A stretch of DNA of 64,000 nucleotides from BOG-908 sp965199235 (lineage in GTDB: Bacteria; Pseudomonadota; Alphaproteobacteria; Acetobacterales; Acetobacteraceae). Under the pieces are notes generated by a model. The model saw only the letters and a list, made by a program, of their open reading frames with translations. It searched no databases and had not been told where the DNA came from. Position 1 is the first letter of the stretch, and every line of letters begins with the position of its first letter. The stretch is taken from NCBI GenBank assembly GCA_965199235.1, contig CBDAQU010000002.1, positions 372,001-436,000 of the forward strand, in the 5' to 3' direction. Both the position numbers and the translations under genes were made by a program. Shown here piece by piece: positions 51,431-60,247 of the stretch.

Positions 51431-52507
51431 ATGCCTTTCGACGATCGTTCGTTTCCCAGCGTAGAAGCCGCCCTGGAGCGGCGCCGGCGATATCGCGTGG
51501 CGACCTGGCTGTTCGTGGTCGCGTTCATGATCTGGGGCATGGTGGTGCTGGGCGGGGCAACGCGGCTGACCGGCTCTGGCCTGTCGATCATGGAGTGGGC
51601 GCCGATCTCTGGCGCATTGCCGCCGCTGTCCAACACCGAGTGGAACCGGCTGTTCGCTCTCTACAAGGGCATTCCGCAATACACGCTGCTGCATCCCGGC
51701 ATGGACCTGGCCGGGTTCAAGTCGATATTCTGGCTGGAATGGGCGCACCGCGCGTGGGGCCGGCTGATCGGAGTGGTGTTCTTCCTGCCGCTGGTGGTCT
51801 TCGCCGTCACCGGCGCCATCTCGCGGCGCCTGATCCCCCGCCTGGCGCTTCTGTTCGTGCTCGGCGGGCTGCAGGGCGCTGTCGGCTGGTTCATGGTGGC
51901 CTCCGGCTTTGCCGCCGACGCGACCGCGGTCTCGCCGTACCGCCTGGTAGTTCACCTCGTGCTGGCGCTCAGCCTGTTCGCCGCGGTGCTGTGGACGGCG
52001 CTGTCCACCCGGATGCCTGTCGCAACCTCCATCCCGGGCGGGGGCGGCCTGCGGCGTCTATCGATCGCAACCGCTTGCCTGGTCGCGCTGACCATCGTGG
52101 CCGGCGGCTTCACGGCGGGCCTGCATGCCGGCCTGGTTTACAACACGTTTCCGCTGATGGACGGCAGGCTGTTCCCCGCCGGCTACGCCGATCTCCATCC
52201 GGTCTGGCGCAACCTGTTCGAAAACGTCATCGCCGTGCAGTTCGACCACCGGTTGCTGGCAACCCTCACCGCGTCGGCGGCACTGGCAACCATCGTCGCC
52301 GGCGTGTTCCGGCGCCGCGTCCTGCCGACCATCTCCGGCGTCGCGCTGGCATTGCTGGGCGCGGCCGTCGTCACGCAGTATGGTCTCGGCGTCACCACCT
52401 TGATCACCGGCGTCGCCGTGCCGCTGGCGGTCGCCCACCAGGCGACGGCGGTGGCGCTGCTGGCGTCGGTTCTTACGCTCACCCATACTCTTCGCGGCGC
52501 CAGGTGA
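51431..52507 (+). CDS. ctaA: Haem A synthase (COX15/CtaA family)
   Basis: Oxidises haem O to haem A for cytochrome oxidase. 358 residues, type-2 alphaproteobacterial length, with eight hydrophobic segments. Haem-ligand histidines are in FWLEWAHRAWGRLIG, YRLVVHLVLAL, VQFDHRLLATL and VAHQATAVALL; TRLTGSGLSIMEWAP is the family start pattern. ATG 51431. tldD follows by 44 bases. Confidence 0.95.
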   Translation: MPFDDRSFPSVEAALERRRRYRVATWLFVVAFMIWGMVVLGGATRLTGSGLSIMEWAPISGALPPLSNTEWNRLFALYKGIPQYTLLHPGMDLAGFKSIFWLEWAHRAWGRLIGVVFFLPLVVFAVTGAISRRLIPRLALLFVLGGLQGAVGWFMVASGFAADATAVSPYRLVVHLVLALSLFAAVLWTALSTRMPVATSIPGGGGLRRLSIATACLVALTIVAGGFTAGLHAGLVYNTFPLMDGRLFPAGYADLHPVWRNLFENVIAVQFDHRLLATLTASAALATIVAGVFRRRVLPTISGVALALLGAAVVTQYGLGVTTLITGVAVPLAVAHQATAVALLASVLTLTHTLRGAR

Positions 52508-52551
52508 CGCCCGCCCCGGCAGCGCGCCCCTTTTCTTAGTCAGGAACATCC

Positions 52552-53991
52552 ATGTCGGCCTTGGCCACTACCGACGACCTCTTCTTCAACCGCGCCGACG
52601 CCACGCTGGATCGCGCAACCGCCGAGCGCATCACCGCAGGCGCGCTGGCCGGCGCGGACGACGGCGAGCTGTTCCTCGAGTATCGCGAGTCCGAAAGCAT
52701 TTCGCTCGAGGAAGGGCGCATACGCACCGCCAACTACGACACGGCCATGGGCTTCGGCCTGCGCGCCGTGCTGGGCGAGGAGACCGGCTACGCGCATGCC
52801 GGCGAAGTGTCGGACGCCGCGCTGAAGCGGGCGGCCAGTACGGTGTCCGCAGTGCGTGGCGGGCGGCAGGGGTCGCAGTCTGTGGGGCCGATCGGCACCA
52901 ACGCGCGCCTGTATTCGGACGCCAGCCCGATCACCCATGACGGTTTTGGGGCGCGCGCGGCCGTGCTCTCCGAGATCGACGCCTATGCGCGGGCCCGCGA
53001 TCCGCGCGTCAAGCAGGTGATGACGTCGCTGCACGGCGAGTGGCAGGCGGTGCAGATCGTGCGCGCCGACGGCAGCCGCACCGCCGACCTGCGCCCGCTG
53101 GTGCGCCTCAACGTCTCCGTCGTGGTCGAACGCGACGGCAAGCGCGAGTCCGGCACCCACGGCCTCGGCGGCCGGGAAGGCTTCGACCGCATGCTGGCGC
53201 CGGAAACCTGGCGCGCCGCGGTGGACGAGGCGCTGCGCCAGGCGGTGCTGAAGCTGGACTCGGTGCCCGCGCCAGCCGGCGAGATGGAGGTCGTGCTCGG
53301 CAATGGCTGGCCAGGCATCCTGCTGCACGAGGCGATCGGCCACGGGCTGGAAGGCGATTTCAACCGCAAGAAGACCAGTGCCTTCGCCGGGCTTATGGGC
53401 CAGCGCGTCGCATCCCCCGGCGTCACCGTGGTCGATGACGGCACCATGCCGGACCGCCGTGGGTCGCTGACCATCGACGACGAGGGCACGCCCTCCAGCC
53501 GCACCGTGCTGATCGAGGACGGCATACTGACCGGCTACCTGCAAGACCGATTGAACGGCCGCCTGATGGGCGTGCGTTCCACCGGCAACGGCCGGCGCGA
53601 GAGCTACGCCCACACGCCGATGCCGCGCATGACCAACACGGTGATGCTGAACGGCACGCACAGCCCCGAGGAGATGATCGGCTCGGTGAGGAAGGGGCTT
53701 TACGCGGTCAATTTCGGCGGCGGCCAGGTGGACATCACGTCGGGCAAGTTCGTCTTCTCGGCGAGCGAGGCCTACCTGATCGAAAACGGCCGGGTGACCG
53801 CGCCGGTGAAGGGCGCCACCCTGATCGGCAACGGGCCGGATAGCCTGACCAAGGTGGAGATGGTCGGCGGCGACATGGCGCTCGACCCAGGCATCGGCAC
53901 CTGCGGCAAGAACGGCCAGGGCGTGCCGGTCGGCGTCGGGCAGCCGACATTGAAGATCAGGGGGCTGACGGTCGGGGGTACCGCCACCTGA
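52552..53991 (+). CDS. tldD: Metalloprotease TldD
   Basis: Forms the TldD-TldE zinc protease that processes modified peptides and antitoxins; TldE (PmbA) is not in the window. 479 residues. Zinc site HEAIGHGLEGD (about 260), GRIRTANYDTAMGFGLRAV at the N terminus and the C-terminal GTCGKNGQGVPVGVG. ATG 52552. The next gene's frame overlaps the stop. Confidence 0.96.
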   Translation: MSALATTDDLFFNRADATLDRATAERITAGALAGADDGELFLEYRESESISLEEGRIRTANYDTAMGFGLRAVLGEETGYAHAGEVSDAALKRAASTVSAVRGGRQGSQSVGPIGTNARLYSDASPITHDGFGARAAVLSEIDAYARARDPRVKQVMTSLHGEWQAVQIVRADGSRTADLRPLVRLNVSVVVERDGKRESGTHGLGGREGFDRMLAPETWRAAVDEALRQAVLKLDSVPAPAGEMEVVLGNGWPGILLHEAIGHGLEGDFNRKKTSAFAGLMGQRVASPGVTVVDDGTMPDRRGSLTIDDEGTPSSRTVLIEDGILTGYLQDRLNGRLMGVRSTGNGRRESYAHTPMPRMTNTVMLNGTHSPEEMIGSVRKGLYAVNFGGGQVDITSGKFVFSASEAYLIENGRVTAPVKGATLIGNGPDSLTKVEMVGGDMALDPGIGTCGKNGQGVPVGVGQPTLKIRGLTVGGTAT

Positions 53992-54025
53992 AGTCAGTCT
54001 TCAGTTTTCAGCCGTCAGTCGTCAG
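53992..54025. repeat. Degenerate CAGT-rich direct repeat
   Basis: Alternating units of the tcagtcttcag / ttttcag / ccgtcagtcgtcag kind directly after the tldD stop. Such imperfect repeats occur in intergenic DNA of acetic acid bacteria. It may have replaced the original start region of the SGNH hydrolase. Confidence 0.45.
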
Positions 54026-54167
54026 AGAGCTAAGCCGGCTTGCAGGGGCTTTCCTGGGCGTCCTGCTGCTGCACGCGCCGGCCTGCGCGGAGGACTGCCC
54101 GCCACCTGGAGACCTGCCCATCCCGCTGCTGCCGCACACGCGCTCTGCACTCGCTACCAACCAGCCT

Positions 54168-54773
54168 TTGCTGACGGTGGCCATCGGCTCGTCCTCCACG
54201 CGCGGCTGGATGGCGACCGACATTGCGCATTCCTACCCGGCGCTCCTGCAGCGCGCGTTGAACAACCAGCTGCCGAAGGCCGATTTCGCCATCATCAACC
54301 GCGGCATCGGCGGGCAGGACGCGCCGGAGGAGTTGGCCCGCATGGATTCCGACGTGCTGGCGGTCCATCCGCAGCTCGTCATCTGGCAGGTGGGCGCCAA
54401 CGGTGCGGTCCGCGACGAATCACCCAAGGTGTTCAGGCATTTGGTCGAGGAAGGCATCGGAAAGTTGAAGGCCGCTGGCGCCGACGTTATCCTGATGGAC
54501 AACCAGCGCTCTCCCCGCATCCTCGCGTCGCCCGAGCACTCGGTGATGGACCAGGCGATGCGAGACATAGCGGGCGAAACCGGCGTGAACCTGTTCTCCC
54601 GCGGCACCCTGATGGACCACTGGGCGGCATCGGGCGCCCCATATGACGACTTCATCGCGGTCGACGGTTTCCACATGAACAACCGCGGCTATGCGTGCCT
54701 GGCGCAGGCGATGGCAGATGTGATCACGGCAGCGCTGAAGCAGCCCATCGGCCAGCAGGTCAGCAAGCGCTGA
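54168..54773 (+). CDS. SGNH/GDSL hydrolase-like protein
   Basis: 201 residues from TTG 54168, the first conventional in-frame start. SGNH block I is AIGSSSTRGW (Ser near residue 8), block III LVIWQVGANGA and block V DGFHMNNRGY (Asp-His). Upstream in the same open frame the codons read RLAGAFLGVLLLHAPACAED, a clear signal peptide, but no ATG, GTG or TTG precedes it; only CTG 53988, overlapping the tldD stop, is available. Probably a periplasmic esterase whose start is non-standard or damaged by the adjacent repeat. Confidence 0.7.
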   Translation: MLTVAIGSSSTRGWMATDIAHSYPALLQRALNNQLPKADFAIINRGIGGQDAPEELARMDSDVLAVHPQLVIWQVGANGAVRDESPKVFRHLVEEGIGKLKAAGADVILMDNQRSPRILASPEHSVMDQAMRDIAGETGVNLFSRGTLMDHWAASGAPYDDFIAVDGFHMNNRGYACLAQAMADVITAALKQPIGQQVSKR

Positions 54774-54812
54774 ACCGGCCGGCCAGCGGCCAGCGACTGC
54801 TACCGGCGCCCC

Positions 54813-55907
54813 TCAGCCCTCGTCGTGCTTCAGCGACGCCATGTCGATGACGTAGCGGAACCGCACGTCGCCGCTAATCACCTCCTTGTAGGCGTGGTTG
54901 ATCTCCTGGATCGGGATCACCTGCACGTCCGGCCCGATGCCGTGTTCGGCACAGAAATCCAGCACCTCCTGGGTGTCGGCGATGCTGCCGATGATGGAAC
55001 CGGCAAAGCCCACGCGGTGCATCGCGCATTGCTGGTTGTTGATCGGCGCAAGCGGCTCCAGCGCTCCCACCACGATGATCGTCCGGTTGCGCTTCAGCAT
55101 CGGCACGAACGGGTTCAGATCGTGCTTTTCGGGGACGGTGCTGAGCAAGAAGTCGAAGCTCGCCTTCAGCCTGGTGACTGCTTCCTTGTCGCTTTCCAGC
55201 ACACCCTCCGCGCCGATGCGCTTGGCCTCCTCCAGCTTCTCCTTGGTGCGGGTGAAGATCGTCACATGCGCGCCCATCGCGCGCGCCAGCTTGGCCGCCA
55301 TGTCGCCCAGGCCGCCGAAACCGATGATGCCCACGCGGTCGCCCGCCTTCACTCCCCAATGCTTCATCGGCGAGTAGGTGGTGACGCCGGCGCACAGTAT
55401 CGGCGCAGCCATTTCGGGCTTGAGCGCGCCGGGTATCCTGAGCACGAAATCCTCCGGCACGACGATGGAGCTGGAATAGCCGCCATAGGTGTTGTCGCGC
55501 TCGTACATGTTGGCGCCGGTCGGCGCCTTCGCCTTGGGCATCATCGGGCCGTTATAGGTCGCCAGCCAGCTATTGGGGCCTTCGCAGTAGTTTTCCTCGT
55601 GGCTGCGGCACGGCTCGCAGGCGCGGCAGCTGTCGACCATGCAGCCCACGCCCACCATGTCGCCCACCTTATGGCGCGTGACCGAGTTGCCGACCCGCGT
55701 CACCCGGCCCACCACTTCGTGGCCGGGCATGCAGGGATAGACGGTGTTGGACCACTCGTTCTTCACCTGGTGGATGTCGGAATGGCAGACGCCGCAGTAC
55801 AGCACCTCGATGTCCACCTCGTTGGCCTTCGGCTCGTCGCGCTCGAAGGTGATCGGCTTGAGGCGGCTGAAGGAGTGCTGGGCGGCGTAACCGATTGCCT
55901 GTGCCAT
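54813..55907 (-). CDS. Zinc-dependent NAD(P) alcohol dehydrogenase
   Basis: 364 residues. Catalytic zinc ligands in LYCGVCHSD (Cys, about 39) and MPGHEVVG (His, about 61), structural-zinc cysteines in DSCRACEPCRSHEENYC, and nucleotide site IIGFGGLGDMAAKLA. The sequence resembles the YahK/cinnamyl-alcohol dehydrogenase group that reduces aldehydes with NADPH. ATG 55907 with GGGAA upstream; the earlier start is less likely. Single gene. Confidence 0.93.
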   Translation of the reverse strand: MAQAIGYAAQHSFSRLKPITFERDEPKANEVDIEVLYCGVCHSDIHQVKNEWSNTVYPCMPGHEVVGRVTRVGNSVTRHKVGDMVGVGCMVDSCRACEPCRSHEENYCEGPNSWLATYNGPMMPKAKAPTGANMYERDNTYGGYSSSIVVPEDFVLRIPGALKPEMAAPILCAGVTTYSPMKHWGVKAGDRVGIIGFGGLGDMAAKLARAMGAHVTIFTRTKEKLEEAKRIGAEGVLESDKEAVTRLKASFDFLLSTVPEKHDLNPFVPMLKRNRTIIVVGALEPLAPINNQQCAMHRVGFAGSIIGSIADTQEVLDFCAEHGIGPDVQVIPIQEINHAYKEVISGDVRFRYVIDMASLKHDEG

Positions 55908-55984
55908 CTGTTTTTCCCGATGCGTGCGCGACATGCGCGGTGCCGTTCAAAGCGGCGCGGAGAGGCCCGGTTCCTGGCGCCGCA

Positions 55985-56965
55985 TCACAGCCGCGCCAGC
56001 CGAAGCGCCGCGCCGAGGATGTCGAACACGTCGAGCAGGCGGGCGACGTAATGGTCGTGCACGGCAAAGCCCGCGGCGTCCTGGTCGAAGAACTGCCGCT
56101 CCAGCGCATCGATCATGCGCAGCAGCCGCCGCCTGTGCAGCCCCAGCGCCCGCTGCACCGGGTCGGACACGATGCCGGCGAAGGCGGCAAAGGTCGTCGC
56201 CAGCAGCATCAGCCCTCCGGTCGCGGCCGCGATCAGACCCGCCGTGGGTGCCGCGGGGAACCAGCCGTACCAGACGCCGCCCGCCCAGCCGCCGAGCGGG
56301 AACGCGCCGACGGCCGCCTGCTGGGCGACCGTGCCGGCCAAGGCCGGGCCGAGCGAGGCCGCACCCGGGGTCAGCTTGTGCAGCGTCAGCCCGCCCACGC
56401 CCAGGTTCAGCAGCCCGGTCGTGATCTCCGCCGCGGCGGCGCGGGTGACCCCGTATTCGGCGACGGCATGGGCGAGGCGGGCGCGGAAGGCAGGATCCTG
56501 CCCCTGCCGGCCGAGCGCGGAGAGGGCCGCCTCCATCCCGTCGTGCAGCGCCGGCACGGCCAGGATCGCCTGGCTCAGCGCGTCGGCTTCCGAGCGCCTT
56601 GCGCCCTGGGCGAAGGGCAGCTCCAGCAGCTCGGTCAGCACCAGCCACTCGATCTCCCGAGAGACCGCGGTCTTGAGCAGGATCGATCGGCCGAGCAGGG
56701 CGGCGGCCCTGGGTGACACGCGCCTGAGGGCGCGGGCGGCGAGCGTCAGCACGATCTGCGGTCCCGCCAGGGTCAGGTTCAGCGGCGCGCGCAGAATGTC
56801 CCAGCCCAGCGCCGCACGGTGAAGCCGCAACGTGCCCCTCAGCGAGAAATGGGCGTCGACGAACGGCGCCACCCGCGCGCGGCGTGACGCGAAGAACTGC
56901 CGCGCCCCATCGTCCACCGCCGCCCTGGCCAGCGCCGGGGTCAGCTCCTGGCCATCCTGCTGCAT
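55985..56965 (-). CDS. DUF6635-like membrane protein
   Basis: About 326 residues. Conserved start FVDAHFSLRGTLRLHRAALGWDILRAP, then REIEWLVLTELLELPFAQGARRS, and a glycine-rich hydrophobic middle with several membrane segments (ITTGLLNLGVGGLTL; WAGGVWYGWFP; ATGGLMLLATTFAAFAGIVS). I recall this pattern as DUF6635 of unknown function; that assignment is from memory. ATG 56965 is chosen; ATG 57034 would add 23 poorly conserved-looking residues. Confidence 0.55.
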   Translation of the reverse strand: MQQDGQELTPALARAAVDDGARQFFASRRARVAPFVDAHFSLRGTLRLHRAALGWDILRAPLNLTLAGPQIVLTLAARALRRVSPRAAALLGRSILLKTAVSREIEWLVLTELLELPFAQGARRSEADALSQAILAVPALHDGMEAALSALGRQGQDPAFRARLAHAVAEYGVTRAAAAEITTGLLNLGVGGLTLHKLTPGAASLGPALAGTVAQQAAVGAFPLGGWAGGVWYGWFPAAPTAGLIAAATGGLMLLATTFAAFAGIVSDPVQRALGLHRRRLLRMIDALERQFFDQDAAGFAVHDHYVARLLDVFDILGAALRLARL

Positions 56966-57070
56966 GATGGCTTCAAGCGGCACTTCGCTGGGCGGTTCCG
57001 TGCAGGGCTGCCGACTGGCGCGCTCCCAGGCCACCGCCTATGTCACTGCCACCCCCGAGGAGACTGGTGA

Positions 57071-57871
57071 ATGCGTCTGACCGTCCTGCTCGCCCCGCTG
57101 ATGCTGGCCACGCTGATGCTGGCCCCGCTGATGCAGAATTGGGCGCAGGCTGCTCCCCTTGCGGCCCACCACGCCGTCTACGCGCTCAGCCTGAACACTG
57201 CGCGCGAGCAGACCGTCACCGAAGCGCACGGCACGATGAGCTACGACGTGGTCGACAGCTGCAGCGCCTGGACGACCGCGCAGCATCTGGTGATCGACCT
57301 GACCAACAAGGACGGCCAGGAGGTCCACATGGTGTCCGACTACGCAACCATCGAATCCAAGGACGGGGTGCATCTCGAATTCCATTCCAAACAGGTCACC
57401 GACCAGGCGGTGACGGCGCAGCTGGACGGCACGGCGGTGCTGGAGCACTCAGGCGGGCGCGGCCATGCCGACTTCACCTCGCCGGAGAAGAAGCAGGTGC
57501 TGCTGCCGGAGGGCACGCTGCTGCCGATGGCCCATACCGGCGCGCTGCTGGATGCGGCGATGTCGGGCAAGAAGTTCCTCTCCGTGCCGCTGTTCGACGG
57601 CACCGGCACGGACGGCGCGCAGGACACGTTCGTGACGGTCGAAAGCTGGCACGCCGCCACTGGACAGAAATGGGCGGCACTCTCGCCGCTCGCGTCGGGC
57701 CGGGTGCACATCGCCTTTTTCGACCGCGGCAGCGCCACTGAAACCCCCGATTACGAGATCGGGATGCAGTATTTCGCCAACGGCGTGGCCGACAACCTGG
57801 CCATGGACTTCGAGGACTTCGCCATGGACGGCAAGCTCCAGACGCTCGACATGCATCCGGCGCATTGTTGA
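57071..57871 (+). CDS. eipB: Cell-envelope integrity protein, EipB family (DUF1849)
   Basis: 266 residues, exported. The signal peptide contains three short repeats of LAPLM/LATLM. The EipB beta-spiral pattern is seen in AAHHAVYALSL, GTMSYDVVDSCSAWTTAQHLVI and DYEIGMQYFANGVADNLAMDFEDF. The cysteine pair DSCSAW (about 64) and the C-terminal HPAHC corresponds to the disulfide known in Brucella EipB, which protects the envelope. ATG 57071, right after a gggAGGagact box. Confidence 0.85.
   Translation: MRLTVLLAPLMLATLMLAPLMQNWAQAAPLAAHHAVYALSLNTAREQTVTEAHGTMSYDVVDSCSAWTTAQHLVIDLTNKDGQEVHMVSDYATIESKDGVHLEFHSKQVTDQAVTAQLDGTAVLEHSGGRGHADFTSPEKKQVLLPEGTLLPMAHTGALLDAAMSGKKFLSVPLFDGTGTDGAQDTFVTVESWHAATGQKWAALSPLASGRVHIAFFDRGSATETPDYEIGMQYFANGVADNLAMDFEDFAMDGKLQTLDMHPAHC
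57095..57133. repeat. 15-bp tandem repeat in the EipB signal peptide
   Basis: Two full units ccgctgatgctggcc / acgctgatgctggcc (57095-57124) and a partial third copy. In frame, so unit changes would lengthen or shorten the hydrophobic core by five residues. Confidence 0.8.
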
Positions 57872-57963
57872 CGAGCGCCTGGAACGTTCCAGCCTCGGAA
57901 GAGTTTGACGGACGTTCCGCCTGTTGCTAGGTCTTGGGCGACCGCACAGTACGAATGCATTGC

Positions 57964-58242
57964 ATGTCACAGGCCTCGTCATCCGGCGACCAGGAACGTT
58001 ACAGCCGCCGCCTGAGCGACAAGATACAGGCCGCCTTCGACCATGCCTGTGACGAGGGTGAGCTGCAGGTCGCAGCCGAGCTGCTGGCAACGCTGGAGGT
58101 CGTCCTGTTGCGCGTGGCGCCGCGGCCCGACCGGCGTGAAGCGGTCGTGGCGCCTCTGATGGCCTCGCATGAGCGGCTCTGGCACCTCAAAAGCCGCGAA
58201 CAGGCAGCGGGCGCGCTCGAGGTCGCCAAGACCGAGGATTGA
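57964..58242 (+). CDS. Small conserved cytoplasmic protein of unknown function
   Basis: 92 residues. Highly helical and acidic, with RYSRRLSDKIQAAFDHACDEGELQVAAELLATLE and a second helix APRPDRREAVVAPLMASHERLWHL. No membrane segment or catalytic motif. Start is uncertain: ATG 57964, ATG 57955 or TTG 57934. 92 bases after eipB and 119 before the ABC exporter gene, so probably its own unit. Confidence 0.55.
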   Translation: MSQASSSGDQERYSRRLSDKIQAAFDHACDEGELQVAAELLATLEVVLLRVAPRPDRREAVVAPLMASHERLWHLKSREQAAGALEVAKTED

Positions 58243-58361
58243 GCGCGCGCGACAACGGGGCTAGAGCATCGCTCCGCCATAACCCGCCCGGCCTCACCCG
58301 CAAGCCCACCCACACGGGTTGACCGGTGCCGGCCTGGATCACCAAGCTCTAACGGCCAGGG

Positions 58362-60140
58362 ATGCACGACAACACGACGACCCGCGCGGTGATGCGGCGC
58401 CTGTGGCGCGAGCACATCGCCCGCCACAGCCTCCTGCTGGCGATGGTGCTGCTGCTGACGGCGGTGATGGCCGGGCTGACCGCGCTCTACCCGGTCGTGA
58501 TCAAGCGCGCGCTCGGCATGTTCGAGGCGCATGACAGCCGGATCCTGTATCAGATTCCGGCGCTGGTCGTCGTGATCACCTCTGCCAAGGCCGCCGCCCA
58601 GTACGGGCAGACGGTGCTGGTGACAAAGCTGGTGCTGATGGTGATCCGCGACCTGCAGGACCGGATGTTCGCGACCCTGGTGCGCGGCGACCTGGCGACC
58701 ATGGAGCGCGAGGCGCCGGCAGCCCTGGCCGCGCATTTCACCACCGACGCGACCACGGTGCGGGAGGCGATGATCCGCGCCGTCAACGCGGTCGGCGACG
58801 TGGTGACGGTGGTGGGCCTGACTGCGACGATGTTCTACCTCGATTGGGAGTTCGCGCTCGTCGCAGCCGGGCTGTATCCCCTGGCCGCGGTGCCGATCCA
58901 GCGCGTCGGCAAGCGCGTGCGTCGGGCCTCCGGCGGGATGCAGGAGCGCACGGGCGAGACCGCGACGCTGCTGCATGAGAGTTTCGCCCAGGCACGCACC
59001 GTGCGCGCCTACCGCCTGGAGGCGTCCGAGATGCATCGGGCCGCCGAGAGTTTCGAGCACCTCTACCGCTCCCTGCTGAGGATGAACCGCAGCCGGGCGC
59101 GGGTGGACCCGTTCCTCGAGGTGCTGGGCGGGGTTGCTGTCGCCTGCGTGCTGGGGTTTGCCGGCTGGCGGGCGGCCCGCGGCGGCAATACGCTCGGTGA
59201 CTTCACCGGCTTCGTCTCCGCCCTGTTGCTGGCGTCCCGCCCGGTGCGCGCGCTCGGGGCGCTGAACTCGGCGCTGCAGGAGGGCATGGCGGGGCTGCTG
59301 CGGGTCTTCGGCGTGATCGACGAGGCGCCGACCATCGTCGACCATGCCGGTGCCAGCGCGTTGCCGGCCGGCCCGGGGCGGCTCCAGTTCCAGCAGGTGG
59401 GGTTCGTCTACCCGGACGGCCGGACGGGGCTGCACGGGCTGAGCTTGACCGCCGAGCCTGGTCTGACGGTGGCGCTCGTCGGGCCGTCCGGCGCCGGCAA
59501 GTCGACGGCGCTGACCCTGATCCCGCGCCTGAAGGACGTGACCTCCGGCCGTATCCTGCTGGACGGCGCGGATCTGCGCGACGTGACGCTGGCAAGCCTG
59601 CGCGACGGTATCGCCTATGTCGGCCAGGACGTGCTGCTGTTCGACGACAGCGTGGGCGCCAACATCGGCATGGGCCGCAGCGGCGCCACGATGGACGAGA
59701 TCTGGGACGCCGCCCAAGCAGCCGCGGCAGCCGATTTCATCCGCGCCCTGCCCTATGGGCTGGACACGCGGGTGGGCACTGGGGGCTGCATGCTCTCCGG
59801 CGGCCAGCGGCAGCGCGTGGCGCTTGCGCGTGCCCTGCTGCGCAATCCGCGCATCCTGTTGCTGGACGAGGCGACCAGCGCGCTCGACACCGAAAGCGAA
59901 TCGGCGATCCAGCTTGCGCTGACCAGGCTGCGGGCCGGTCGCACCACCATCATCGTCGCGCACCGGCTGTCGACCGTGCGCGATGCGGACCTGGTCGTCG
60001 TGATGGCCGAGGGGCGTGCGGTCGAACAGGGGACCCATGCCGTGCTGATGGCACAGGATGGCCTGTACGCCAGGCTGGTGCGCAGCCAGGCGTTTGCCGG
60101 CGAGGTCGAGCCGGAACGAGCCGGCTTGCTCGCCGGGTAG
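58362..60140 (+). CDS. ABC exporter, fused permease and ATPase (MsbA-like)
   Basis: 592 residues. Six-helix membrane domain (about 20-310), then the nucleotide-binding domain: Walker A VGPSGAGKST (about 378), Q-loop YVGQDVLLFDD, signature MLSGGQRQRVALARALL (about 482), Walker B ILLLDEATSALD and H-loop IIVAHRLSTV. Type IV ABC exporters move lipids, drugs or peptides; substrate unknown. It would work as a homodimer. ATG 58362. 107 bases and an operator palindrome separate it from the efflux pair. Confidence 0.94.
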   Translation: MHDNTTTRAVMRRLWREHIARHSLLLAMVLLLTAVMAGLTALYPVVIKRALGMFEAHDSRILYQIPALVVVITSAKAAAQYGQTVLVTKLVLMVIRDLQDRMFATLVRGDLATMEREAPAALAAHFTTDATTVREAMIRAVNAVGDVVTVVGLTATMFYLDWEFALVAAGLYPLAAVPIQRVGKRVRRASGGMQERTGETATLLHESFAQARTVRAYRLEASEMHRAAESFEHLYRSLLRMNRSRARVDPFLEVLGGVAVACVLGFAGWRAARGGNTLGDFTGFVSALLLASRPVRALGALNSALQEGMAGLLRVFGVIDEAPTIVDHAGASALPAGPGRLQFQQVGFVYPDGRTGLHGLSLTAEPGLTVALVGPSGAGKSTALTLIPRLKDVTSGRILLDGADLRDVTLASLRDGIAYVGQDVLLFDDSVGANIGMGRSGATMDEIWDAAQAAAAADFIRALPYGLDTRVGTGGCMLSGGQRQRVALARALLRNPRILLLDEATSALDTESESAIQLALTRLRAGRTTIIVAHRLSTVRDADLVVVMAEGRAVEQGTHAVLMAQDGLYARLVRSQAFAGEVEPERAGLLAG

Positions 60141-60199
60141 AGTCAGGCGAGGCTGCCGCTCCCGGGTTGACTCAATCGGACGCGAGGTGTGCAAGGACA

Positions 60200-60220
60200 C
60201 TGACCGAACCGATCGGTCAG
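60200..60220. promoter_or_regulatory. TetR-like operator palindrome upstream of emrA
   Basis: Perfect 8-base arms ctgaccga (60200-60207) and tcggtcag (60213-60220) with a 5-base centre, 28 bases before the emrA ATG. TetR-family repressors of efflux pumps commonly bind palindromes of this size and GACCGN/NCGGTC type. No tetR gene is in the window. Confidence 0.6.
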
Positions 60221-60247
60221 CGTTCGCCAGATTTCGCAGGACTCACA

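Noticed and set aside
57999..60200. 733-codon open frame on the minus strand opposite the ABC exporter
   Set aside because: Shadow of the ABC exporter and small conserved gene; low-complexity composition and no recognisable domain.
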